Positions 17,201-24,959 of a stretch of DNA of 64,000 nucleotides are shown piece by piece (the first letter of the stretch is position 1; every line of letters begins with the position of its first letter). A program made the translations under genes and the position numbers. Where the stretch lies: positions 11,947 to 75,946 of the forward strand of contig CAKONK010000007.1 in NCBI GenBank assembly GCA_934097085.1, written 5' to 3'. The notes beneath the pieces are model-generated. The model saw nothing but the letters and a program-made list of their open reading frames with translations. It searched no databases and was not told the origin of the DNA. This DNA comes from an uncultured Bacilli bacterium. Its GTDB lineage: Bacteria > Bacillota_I > Bacilli_A > RF39 > UBA660.

Positions 17201-17880
17201 TTTGTAATATCTTTTTCTAAAGTATTTTTTACAAATTCATTATCACCAAATAATTCAATGATTTCTTCATCAGTGGAAAGTCCAAGTGCACGAAGGAATG
17301 TTGTAACAGCAACTTTTCTAGTACGATCTATTCTTACATAGATTACACCTTTAGCATCTGTTTCATATTCAAGCCATGTACCTTTATTAGGGATTATTTC
17401 TCCACTAACAATTCTTCTACCATTTTTATCTATTTCTCTTTTGAAATAAATAGATGGTGAACGAACAAGTTGAGATACAATTACTCTTTCAGCACCATTT
17501 ATGATAAATGTACCAGCATCTGTCATAAGTGGTAAATCACCTAAGAATATCTCTTGTTCTTTTACTTCACCTGTTTCGTGAATGTAAAGTCTTGCTTGCA
17601 CTTTAAGTGGTGCAGCATAGTTAACCATTCTTTCTTTTGCTTCCTTAATTGAATATCTTGGTTCCTCTAAAGAATAGTCAGTAAATTCAAGTGAAATATT
17701 TCCAGTAAAACTTTCAACTGGAAAAAGATCCTCAAATACTTCTTTGATTCCATTTTCAATGAAATTTTGATAACTTTTCTTTTGGATTTCCAAAAGGTCT
17801 GCAAGTTCAAGAGTGTTACTTGATTTTGCGAAATTAATTCTTTCGCGATAGTCTCCGAATTTTTGTTTTTTATAAGCCAC
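14254..17880 (-). CDS. rpoB: DNA-directed RNA polymerase subunit beta
   Basis: Second catalytic subunit of RNA polymerase, 1208 residues; start codon GTG at 17880 behind GGGGTGAG. The fork/rifampicin region reads GSSQLSKFMDQVNPIAEL then TDKRRLSSLGPGG. Compared with E. coli, position 513 is Lys instead of Gln and 526 is Asp instead of His; both are classical rifampicin-resistance positions. GEMEVWALYAYGAAHVLQE near the C-terminus and a final acidic tail (about 60 residues, mostly Asp/Glu) are clear. It is driven by a TTGACA/TAAAAT promoter that overlaps the methyltransferase gene's end. Neighbours rpoC and the methyltransferase match Bacillus order. Confidence 0.99.
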   Translation of the reverse strand: MAYKKQKFGDYRERINFAKSSNTLELADLLEIQKKSYQNFIENGIKEVFEDLFPVESFTGNISLEFTDYSLEEPRYSIKEAKERMVNYAAPLKVQARLYIHETGEVKEQEIFLGDLPLMTDAGTFIINGAERVIVSQLVRSPSIYFKREIDKNGRRIVSGEIIPNKGTWLEYETDAKGVIYVRIDRTRKVAVTTFLRALGLSTDEEIIELFGDNEFVKNTLEKDITNNTDEALLEIYEKLRPGEPATIDSAKNQLITRFFDRFRYDLAKVGRYKFNKKMFICERILGCTLAENIKFNGEEIAKKGDVITKDILEKLKVAFAGGLNLKEATINEELDDFKMIQTLKVYDKIDGKKVLTLIGTDSSVTEKRLTIPDVYASLSYYIDLHYNIGNEDEIDHLGNRRVRQVGELVENQFRVGMARMERVIRERMTTQELENVTPKTLINIRPVTAVLKEFFGSSQLSKFMDQVNPIAELTDKRRLSSLGPGGLSRERAGMEVRDVNSSHYGRICPIESPEGQNIGLITSLAGYAKVNEYGFITTPYHKVNNGVVDKDIIYMTADEETDYYISQATVKLDKDNRIIDDEVLVRVNGDNVIVKREEVDYVDVAPSQVVAVTTSCIPFLEFDDAKRTLMGANMQRQAVPLLTSEAPIVGTGVEYIAASSSGSCVLSKTAGVVDYADSKKIVINNGKSCDTYYLSTFERSNASTCVNHRPIVKAGDKVHAGQVIADGPSCDKGELALGKNMTVAFMTFEGYNYEDAVILNERLVKDDAYTSLHISHYDIECRDTKLGPEEITRDIPNVSEDARKNLDADGIVRIGTEVREGDILVGKVTPKGMQELTSEEKLLHAIFGEKTREVRDTSLRVDHGADGIVHDVQIYTKENSDELAAGVQKVIRVYIVQKRKIQVGDKMSGRHGNKGVISLVVPEEDMPFMPDGRPVDIMLNPLGVPSRMNVGQILELHLGMAGKILGRHYATPVFDSATWEDVSEQMKDAKMSPDGKMTLYDGRTGEPFDNKIAVGVMYMIKLHHMVDDKLHARATGPYSVITQQPLGGKAQFGGQRFGEMEVWALYAYGAAHVLQEILTVKADDIVGRVKVYEALVKGKLVNQAGVPESFRVLVKEFQALCLDVQVLTNDDELLEFKDIEEKDDESNDNLRIDEIDLSTEEEVLPEPSKPIDEEEDDFDDDDEDEEPSLDDLEFPDDIDDMEGEGEE

Positions 17881-17950
17881 GATCTCACCCCATAATCTTA
17901 TTTTTTTTGGACTATTTTTATGTTAAAAATAAACACGTCAACATTAAATA

Positions 17951-17980
17951 ATTTTAGCAAAGAATAAAGTATTTTGTCAA
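17951..17980 (-). promoter_or_regulatory. rpoB-rpoC promoter
   Basis: On the minus strand TTGACA (17975-17980), 18-base spacer, TAAAAT (17951-17956). The -35 overlaps the stop codon of the methyltransferase gene. The leader before rpoB is about 65 bases. Confidence 0.75.
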
Positions 17981-18567
17981 GACATTTTACAGCAAAAAAT
18001 GTAAAATCCTTTATCTTTTTCTTTTATTTCAACATTGTAATGTTCATTTAACAGTTTTTGTATAGATTTAGCACCTTGGTCCTTACGCATTACAAACCAA
18101 AGTCTTCCACCATCATTTAGATGCATTTTAGCGTTAACAAGAAACTCTAATATTATTTTTTTACCTGCTTTAATCGGTGGATTTGTAATAATAACATCAT
18201 ATTTATCTAAAATATTTTCATATACATTACTTTCAATTACTTTAGCATTAACTTTATTTGCGGCAATATTTCTTTCACACAAATGTAATGCTCTTTTGTT
18301 AACATCACACATAGTTATATTTTTACCAGTTATCTTAGCAAGTGATATTCCTATTAATCCATAACCACAACCTAAGTCTAGGATATTTTCATAATCAGAT
18401 TCATTTTTTAAAAATGTTTCTATTAAAAGTCTACTTCCATAATCTAAGTGATTTTTACTAAATACCCCATTATCACTAAAAAAATCAATAGTTATGTTTT
18501 TATAATTATAACTAAGTGTTCTAATTTCACTTTTTAAATTTTGATTATTTGTAAAATAATGATCCAT
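17977..18567 (-). CDS. Class I SAM-dependent methyltransferase (RsmC/YbxB-like)
   Basis: Small methyltransferase (196 residues) of the MTS fold. Motif I is LDLGCGYGLIGIS (about residues 62-74), and the catalytic NPPI motif, typical of N-methylation of guanine or adenine in RNA, is near residue 131. The family includes RsmC (16S rRNA m2G1207). In Bacillus the homologous ybxB lies directly before rpoB, the same place as here, which supports orthology. Residues 1-50 match the short N-terminal helper region (HYFTNNQNLKSE). The rRNA target is inferred. Confidence 0.85.
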   Translation of the reverse strand: MDHYFTNNQNLKSEIRTLSYNYKNITIDFFSDNGVFSKNHLDYGSRLLIETFLKNESDYENILDLGCGYGLIGISLAKITGKNITMCDVNKRALHLCERNIAANKVNAKVIESNVYENILDKYDVIITNPPIKAGKKIILEFLVNAKMHLNDGGRLWFVMRKDQGAKSIQKLLNEHYNVEIKEKDKGFYIFCCKMS

Positions 18568-18603
18568 TTATTTCCCTTTTCTTTTCAAACTAATTTTATT
18601 ATA

Positions 18604-18639
18604 CAAAAAAAGGCACACTAAATCAAGTAGCAAGTGCCC
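18604..18639 (-). terminator. Terminator after the 33-codon ORF
   Basis: GGCAC...GTGCC stem, followed on the minus strand by T7. It lies 9 bases past the small ORF's stop. Confidence 0.75.
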
Positions 18640-18647
18640 TATTTTTA

Positions 18648-18749
18648 CTATATAAAGTTTTTAATAAACTCCATAATTAAACTAAAACATATTAAGAATA
18701 ATATTATATATAAAAGTTCTTTTCTTTCTTTTTTAGATGAACTTTCCAT
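18648..18749 (-). CDS. Small membrane protein (33 residues)
   Basis: ORF reading MESSSKKERKE followed by one hydrophobic helix (LLYIILFLICFSLIMEFI) to the end. AAGGGGG lies about 11 bases before the ATG at 18749, and a good terminator follows at once. Basic head and a single helix suggest a small inner-membrane protein. No family recognised; the flanking signals are the main support. Confidence 0.5.
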   Translation of the reverse strand: MESSSKKERKELLYIILFLICFSLIMEFIKNFI

Positions 18750-18818
18750 CAAACTAACTTCCCCCTTAACTACTAACATTCTATCATATTTTTGCAAAAA
18801 TGTCAAATTAGTGTAAAG

Positions 18819-19700
18819 TTATCTAGATAAATCATCTATTTTTTCTAATACAATATTTTCATAGGAGTCTAGCATTTTGCTTGAATGTTCTTCTTTAAGA
18901 TGGAGAATATAATCAAATATATTTGTAAGTTCTGTTCTTTCTAAACTATGTAAATAACATTTTAATTTATAAGTATCCTCTAAGTTTGTAAAACAGCAAT
19001 CAGGATTTTGATTATCACTAGCATCTTTCCATTTAGAAATAATCTTTTTACATTCTTCTACATTAAGAGGATTAAAATAATCATCATAAATATCAGGTAC
19101 ATAATCCATTTGCATATTATGGCTTAAAATATAACATTCAACTTCATAACTATGGTAAGCATAATAAATTAAGTTATGAATACATTTTTTTCTTAATAAA
19201 TCATAAAATTTAGAATTATTTGACTTAATACCTAATTCGTCATTTAAAATTATCTTACTAGCATAGCACATTGCATTATATTTATAAGTTTGATTATATT
19301 GAAAATATCTATCTAGTTCTTCTTGAGTAAAAGCAAAATCAGGAATAATTCGCGAAAGTTTTTCAAAGTCTTCCTCTTCATCAGAAAAATCATATTCTAA
19401 TGGTTTTTCAAATTTAGCCAAATAGGTTTGCACTATCTTTTCACTAGCTCTATATGTTTCATCATCAACTTCATCCATTGTAAATATAATATCTGCAAGA
19501 TCTACATAATATTCAAGTTCTTCCTTTGTCATTTTATCTAGCATGCTCGTTTCAATTTTAATAAGCTCAAGAATATTTTTGCAAGATACTTTGGATTGTT
19601 CAAAATCATTATTTATTAAATCCATACATAGTTTTTTATATGCTTCGCCAATCTTTTTATCATGTGCAATTAATAATTCAAAACTATTACTATTTTTCAT
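18819..19700 (-). CDS. Helical protein, distant relative of the 52.9-56.3 kb paralogs
   Basis: A 293-residue acidic, helical protein with no signal or membrane segments. The start at ATG 19700 is preceded by GGGTGG. Residues about 140-220 (NAMCYASKIILNDELGIKSNNSKFYD..., then ECYILSHNMQMDYV) line up with the conserved centre of the helical paralogs at 52993-56318 (for example YKNLFAILLNDNLGLK... and FESLLLKANLDFE). It also shares their N-terminal pattern of two charged helices. I infer a fifth, separated member of that family. Function unknown. Confidence 0.7.
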   Translation of the reverse strand: MKNSNSFELLIAHDKKIGEAYKKLCMDLINNDFEQSKVSCKNILELIKIETSMLDKMTKEELEYYVDLADIIFTMDEVDDETYRASEKIVQTYLAKFEKPLEYDFSDEEEDFEKLSRIIPDFAFTQEELDRYFQYNQTYKYNAMCYASKIILNDELGIKSNNSKFYDLLRKKCIHNLIYYAYHSYEVECYILSHNMQMDYVPDIYDDYFNPLNVEECKKIISKWKDASDNQNPDCCFTNLEDTYKLKCYLHSLERTELTNIFDYILHLKEEHSSKMLDSYENIVLEKIDDLSR

Positions 19701-19778
19701 AAAACCACCCGCCGTATATACTATCATATTTTAAGTGTAATGGCAAATCATTGTAAAGTTATTTTTAAAATCTGATTT

Positions 19779-20762
19779 TTAATGAACTAATATATAAATA
19801 AGAGTTATTAAAGAGCATACTAAAGAGACTAAATAAAATAGTTTTATAATATCTGTTTCTTTAAAACCTAGCATTTCAAAATGATGATGAAGTGGACTTT
19901 TTAAAAATATTTTTTTATTAAAATATCTTATAGAAATAATTTGAATAAAACTTGAAAGAGTTTCAATAATAAAAACTAAGCCAATTATAATAAGGGAAAG
20001 TTCACATTTAAGTAAAATTGATACTGATGCAAGTGTGGCTCCTAAAGAAAGGGAACCTAAATCACCCATAAATATTTTGGCAGGATAAAAATTAAAAAAC
20101 AAAAATCCTATTAAAGCTCCCGCCAAAGTAAAACAAAAAATACCTATTTCTTCATAACCCAAAATAAATGGACTATTAAAGGCAATAATTCCATAAGAAA
20201 TAAATGATATCGTGCATAATCCAGCAGCAAGGCCATCAAGACCATCTGTTATATTAACTGCATTAGAACTACCAACAAGCATAAATAGAATTAAAAGACC
20301 ATATATATATTTTAAATCAATTGAAAATAAATAAAAATTAAGAACTGTATTATTTCCAGATATTAAAAATAAAACAAAGAAAAATATTCCAATAATAACT
20401 TGAATAAAAAACTTTAAAATTATTGATAGTCCTTTATTATTATGAAATCTTATTTTAAGAAAATCATCAATAAATCCAAGAAATGCATACAAAATAAATA
20501 CACATAATATTATAAATAAATTTAAATTAAAATGAATATTCTTATTTAAAAACAAAAAAATAATTATAAATAATGTACTAATTATGAAAATAACTCCTCC
20601 CATTGTGGGAGTCCCCTCTTTTAAAAGATGTCTTTTAGAAATAGTTTTAGATATACTTTGATACATATGACATTTCTTAAAAAATGGTACTACTAAAAAA
20701 CCTAATACTAATGAAGATAAAAAACCTAATATTAAACATAAAATAGTCTTAGTTAAAATCAT
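19779..20762 (-). CDS. mraY: Phospho-N-acetylmuramoyl-pentapeptide-transferase (MraY)
   Basis: Integral membrane enzyme that links UDP-MurNAc-pentapeptide to undecaprenyl phosphate, making lipid I. Hallmarks: GTPTMGG near residue 50, FIDDFLK (about 110), the catalytic NITDGLDGLAAG (about 175-186), the PAKIFMGDLGSLSLG motif, and the His-rich SPLHHHFEMLG loop. About ten TM segments, 327 residues, similar to Bacillus. Start at ATG 20762 after GAGG. In other Firmicutes mraY directly follows the PBP gene in the dcw cluster; here a helicase and an 88-codon ORF lie between. Confidence 0.98.
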   Translation of the reverse strand: MILTKTILCLILGFLSSLVLGFLVVPFFKKCHMYQSISKTISKRHLLKEGTPTMGGVIFIISTLFIIIFLFLNKNIHFNLNLFIILCVFILYAFLGFIDDFLKIRFHNNKGLSIILKFFIQVIIGIFFFVLFLISGNNTVLNFYLFSIDLKYIYGLLILFMLVGSSNAVNITDGLDGLAAGLCTISFISYGIIAFNSPFILGYEEIGIFCFTLAGALIGFLFFNFYPAKIFMGDLGSLSLGATLASVSILLKCELSLIIIGLVFIIETLSSFIQIISIRYFNKKIFLKSPLHHHFEMLGFKETDIIKLFYLVSLVCSLITLIYILVH

Positions 20763-20831
20763 ATTTTTCCTCATTAAATTTTATGAATTTTAAAAGTAAA
20801 TAGAACTATTCTTTAAAATACTAAAAGCAAA

Positions 20832-20861
20832 GAAAAAATGCAAAGAATTATCTTTACATTT
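20832..20861 (-). terminator. Terminator after the HA-repeat helicase
   Basis: AATGTAAAGA/TCTTTGCATT stem with loop TAAT, followed by T6 on the minus strand. It would stop helicase transcription before mraY, so mraY probably needs read-through or its own promoter. Confidence 0.75.
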
Positions 20862-20868
20862 TTAAATA

Positions 20869-23800
20869 TTATAAAACTTTTTTATTTTTTTCACTCTCAC
20901 TTAATCGTTTTTTAAGAATATAACTGCAAAAATTTAAAGTAGACTTATATTTAGAAAGTAACTGTTTAATTGTAATATTATATTTTTCATAAATTTCAGT
21001 ACTATTTAAATTAAATATTTCATTAAGATTGCCTTCACTATCTATAATTGAAATAGAATTAAAGTATAAAAAATCCATTTTGGCACATAACAGGGAAATT
21101 GGAATTTTGAAAAGCTCATCTTTATACTTTTCAAAGTCTATTTTGTGAGCATCACACGCTATATGAAGTTGTAAAAGTCTTATATCATTGTTCCATATCA
21201 TTCCAATATTTGAAAGTAAAATACCTTGTTCACTAGTCGGGTCATTGTTTTCAAATTGGCGAAATAACCACAGTCCTAAGTCAAATTTACCATTTTTATC
21301 ATAATTAATTCCATCGTTAGTTTTAAAAGTTATAGGAATTCTAAGATTATCGTAGTATTCATAATATTTTTTTGCAAGTTCATACATTGTAAACCAGGTC
21401 ATTTTCTTTTTAGGAAAATCCATACCAAGTTGGGCAAGCATTCTACCTCGTTTACTTTCCGGAGCAATAAGATTTTTTTGTTCATCTACCCATAATCCCA
21501 AATTAATTTTGCCATACTTATCGTAATTAACGCCATCATTGGTTTTAAATTCGCAGTTCATATTTGCTAAATATCCCCATGTATCATAATACCTTTTTGC
21601 ATAAGAATACATATTTAACCAAACTTCATCCGGAACTTCTTCAGTAAATCTCATACCAATTTGCGTAAGTAGCTTGCCTTTTTCACTTTGAAGATCAATT
21701 GTTTTACGCATTCTATCTACCCATAATCCCAATTTAATTTTACCATTTTTATCATAAGTATAAATATCATCAGTTCTAAATTTTTTAGGTACTTCAAGAT
21801 TGCCATAATATTTTTGATATTTTTTAGCTTGCTCATACATTTCTTCCCATGAAATTAGACTTCTTAAATTTGTAAAACGCAGTCCTATTTGTAAAAGTAG
21901 TTTGCCTTTTTCACTGTCCGGAGAAATATTATGCCTTTGTGCAATAATCCAATTTCCAAGATTTATTTCACCTTCCTCATCAAAGGTATAACCATCATTG
22001 GTTTTGAATTTGTTAGGTACCTCAAGGTTTCCATAATGTTCATAATATTTCTTTGCATACTCATACATTTCTTCCCAAGAAACATTTTTCTTTGTTTCAA
22101 AACGCATTCCTATTTGTGATAGTAGTTTTCCCTTTTCACTTTCTGGAGAAACGCTTTTTCTTTGATATGAAATCCAAGCACCTAAATTAATATTACCATT
22201 GTCATCTCTAGTAAAACCATCATTCGTTTTAAATTTGGCAGATACCTCAAGGTTTCCATAATGTTCATAATATTTCTTTGCATATTCATACATTTCTTCC
22301 CAGGAAAGAGTACTTTTTTTATTTTCAAAACTCATTCCTATTTGTGATAATAACTTTCCTTTTTCACTGTCCGGAGAAATATTATGTCTTTGAGACAAGA
22401 TCCATATTCCTAAATTAATTTTACCATTTTCATCTTTAGTAAATCCATTAGTTGTTTTAAATTTAGCAGGTACTTCAAGATCTTTATAATGTTCATAATA
22501 TTTTTTTGCATATTCATACATTTCTTCCCAAGAAATATTTTTTCGCTCAAAGTGCATTCCTATTTGCATTAGTAACTTTTCTCTTTCACTATCCGGGGAA
22601 ATAATATATTTCTGATTTTGAAGCCAAGCTCCTAAGTTTATTTTGCCATTGTCATCTCTAGTAAAACCATCGTTTGTTTTAAATTTGATAGGCACCTCAA
22701 GATCTTTATAATGTTCATAATATTTTTTTGCATATTCATACATTTCTTCCCAAGAGATTTTTTTCCGTTCAAAACGCATTCCTATTTGAGAAAGTAACTT
22801 TCCTTTTTCACTATCTACAGAAATTTTATATCTTTGATTTTGAATCCAAACTCCGAGATTTATTTTTCCATATTCATTTGACGAAAAACCATCATCGGTT
22901 TTGAACCTATGAGGAACTTCAAGATTTTTATAATGCTCATAATATTTTTTTGCATACTCATACATTTCTTCCCAAGAAAAAGTACTTTTTTTATTTTCAA
23001 AACTCATTCCTATTTGCAATAATAATTTTCCTTTTTCACTTTCTGGAGTAAGTTTATGTCTTTGATTAGTAATCCACACCCCAAGATTTATTTTACCATC
23101 ATCATTTTTAGTGAAGCCATCATTGGTTTTAAATTTATACTGTACATCGAGATTTCCATAATGTTCGTAATATTTTTTTGCATATTCATACATATCATTC
23201 CAAGAAAGTGTTAATTTTTCTCTTAAATTTTCTAACATTTCATATAAGTTTTTATTTTCAACTTCAATATCAAATGTAGGATTTTTTAATTTAATAACTC
23301 TTTCATTACCTGGGCCTTTACTTTGAATTTCCTTAACTCTATTTTGTAAATTATTTTCAAGTTCTTTTATATATTCATAGTTTCCCACTAAATCGATTAC
23401 CACTGGTGCAAGTAAACTTTCTATCATATCTTCTTTAGTAGCATCTTCTTTTACTGGAATATCTTTATCTTTACACAATTGGAGTAACTGTTCATAACTT
23501 AAATTTATTAAATGATTATATTCTTCGAAAGTATTTCCTTTTACGGACAATGCTCTTCCTAACTGCTCAAAAAATACTATATCTGATGTAGTTGTTCTTC
23601 CCATTATTACTCCATCTACATTGGGAGCATGTATTCCTTCATTATATTGATTTATAGCAAACATTACACGAAGTTTTCCTTTGGCATCTTTACCATCTAA
23701 ATCTAAATCATTGTAAAAAGCTTTTCTATTTTGCTTTCCAAATGTTCCCATATCACTTATCGAGGTATAAAATACAATATCTTCTTCGGGAAGAATAGAT

Positions 23801-24624
23801 TTAAACCATTCTAAGGCTTCCTTTTTTATACTTTCAATATCATTTGCACCTTTTTCTGAATATGGCGGACAAAAATAAATATATTTACCATTTTTCTTAA
23901 TTGATTTTATTACTAAATCTTTAATACTTGGTGCTTCGTGGACTTTCTTTCTAGCACTTTCAAGTAATTCATTTATTTCTTTGCTACTTTCTTTTACTTT
24001 GTCTTCGAATTCATTTAACATTTTTTCTAACCCTATATAAGCACATTTATATATTGGTTTTGGTAATACCTTATCAACCATTGCATCACATAAATCATAT
24101 TTACTAACTATTTTATTTGAAAACAATTCATCAGTATCAGGATTAGCCATATCTCTTTCATATATTGTTCCACGATCTCTTACAGTATAAGCAGTCATTC
24201 CAAATACTTTAACACCTGGATGAAGTTCTATAAATGTTTTAACTCTTTGTCCCCATACAGGTGCTCCAAGATGATGAAATTCATCATCTATTATTAAATC
24301 ACAAGGTATGCTTTCCATTTCTTTTTTTGAAAGGTTTAAAAAACTTTGATAGGTTCTAAATTTAACATTTTTAAAATCTTTATCTAATGATAAGTTAGGA
24401 TTTTCTTCGATTATTGATTTAATATGTTCAATAATTCCTAAAGATGGCACAACATATATTATTTTTTTGTCCTGATTATCATAACAAATTTGTAAAGCAT
24501 TATAACTTTTACCAGTACCTGTTGCTTGAACTATTCCCACAACATCGCTAGTTTTAAAAGCCTCTTTTACTTTATCATAAATTATTTCATTATGTTCATA
24601 TAATCCTACTACATCATATTTCAT
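20869..24624 (-). CDS. Superfamily 2 helicase with nine helicase-associated (HA) repeats
   Basis: About 1250 residues. Residues 1-430 form an SF2 helicase: Walker A QATGTGKSY, Walker B/DExH IDDEFHH, motif III GMTAY, and motif VI EQLGRALS. Residues about 475-1145 are nine tandem HA modules (PF03457 type) of about 74 residues, each with a WxxMYxxAKKYYEHYxNL helix, a FKTNDG loop, GxINLGxWI and a KGKLLxQIGM helix. Modules 2-6 are nearly identical to each other; 7-9 diverge. The last about 105 residues are helical. HA modules occur in helicases that are often plasmid- or element-linked, and bind nucleic acid. It overlaps the 85-residue gene by 11 bases and ends in a terminator. Confidence 0.88.
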   Translation of the reverse strand: MKYDVVGLYEHNEIIYDKVKEAFKTSDVVGIVQATGTGKSYNALQICYDNQDKKIIYVVPSLGIIEHIKSIIEENPNLSLDKDFKNVKFRTYQSFLNLSKKEMESIPCDLIIDDEFHHLGAPVWGQRVKTFIELHPGVKVFGMTAYTVRDRGTIYERDMANPDTDELFSNKIVSKYDLCDAMVDKVLPKPIYKCAYIGLEKMLNEFEDKVKESSKEINELLESARKKVHEAPSIKDLVIKSIKKNGKYIYFCPPYSEKGANDIESIKKEALEWFKSILPEEDIVFYTSISDMGTFGKQNRKAFYNDLDLDGKDAKGKLRVMFAINQYNEGIHAPNVDGVIMGRTTTSDIVFFEQLGRALSVKGNTFEEYNHLINLSYEQLLQLCKDKDIPVKEDATKEDMIESLLAPVVIDLVGNYEYIKELENNLQNRVKEIQSKGPGNERVIKLKNPTFDIEVENKNLYEMLENLREKLTLSWNDMYEYAKKYYEHYGNLDVQYKFKTNDGFTKNDDGKINLGVWITNQRHKLTPESEKGKLLLQIGMSFENKKSTFSWEEMYEYAKKYYEHYKNLEVPHRFKTDDGFSSNEYGKINLGVWIQNQRYKISVDSEKGKLLSQIGMRFERKKISWEEMYEYAKKYYEHYKDLEVPIKFKTNDGFTRDDNGKINLGAWLQNQKYIISPDSEREKLLMQIGMHFERKNISWEEMYEYAKKYYEHYKDLEVPAKFKTTNGFTKDENGKINLGIWILSQRHNISPDSEKGKLLSQIGMSFENKKSTLSWEEMYEYAKKYYEHYGNLEVSAKFKTNDGFTRDDNGNINLGAWISYQRKSVSPESEKGKLLSQIGMRFETKKNVSWEEMYEYAKKYYEHYGNLEVPNKFKTNDGYTFDEEGEINLGNWIIAQRHNISPDSEKGKLLLQIGLRFTNLRSLISWEEMYEQAKKYQKYYGNLEVPKKFRTDDIYTYDKNGKIKLGLWVDRMRKTIDLQSEKGKLLTQIGMRFTEEVPDEVWLNMYSYAKRYYDTWGYLANMNCEFKTNDGVNYDKYGKINLGLWVDEQKNLIAPESKRGRMLAQLGMDFPKKKMTWFTMYELAKKYYEYYDNLRIPITFKTNDGINYDKNGKFDLGLWLFRQFENNDPTSEQGILLSNIGMIWNNDIRLLQLHIACDAHKIDFEKYKDELFKIPISLLCAKMDFLYFNSISIIDSEGNLNEIFNLNSTEIYEKYNITIKQLLSKYKSTLNFCSYILKKRLSESEKNKKVL

Positions 24625-24871
24625 TTTCATCCTCAGTAAGTTCTATATCTATAAAATAATGGCCATCAATAGTTTGCTCAGTAATCAAAACTAAGTCATC
24701 CTTCATTATTTGACTATTAAATTCATCAATTTCTTCGATTATTACTCTTTCTCCATCACTAGTATTTACTTTAAAGCCGATTACATTATTATCTAATGTA
24801 TCAAGAAGTAACTCTTCTCTATATTCATTTGGCATAAATACCTCAGTAACTATTCCTTTTGTTTGTTTCAT
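24614..24871 (-). CDS. Small beta-rich protein coupled to the HA-repeat helicase
   Basis: An 85-residue acidic protein with alternating hydrophobic residues suggesting a small beta-barrel (GIVTEVFMPNEY, GFKVNTSDGERVIIEE, DDLVLITEQTIDG, IDIELTEDENE). The ATG at 24871 follows AGGTGA. Its end overlaps the helicase start, so the two are a translationally coupled pair and probably act together. Together they interrupt the PBP-mraY order. No family recognised; an OB-fold-like or translation-factor-like barrel is a guess. Confidence 0.65.
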   Translation of the reverse strand: MKQTKGIVTEVFMPNEYREELLLDTLDNNVIGFKVNTSDGERVIIEEIDEFNSQIMKDDLVLITEQTIDGHYFIDIELTEDENEI

Positions 24872-24959
24872 CAATATCACCTATCTTACTATAATTAGTA
24901 TACAATACTTTTAGGCTTTTTAAAAGAGTCTTAAAAATATTTTAAAATTCAAGCGGAAG

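Noticed and set aside
21300..23200. Repeats in the helicase gene or the 23-bp iterons as CRISPR
   Set aside because: The helicase repeats are coding HA modules of about 220 bp. The iterons abut with no spacers and no cas genes are in the window.
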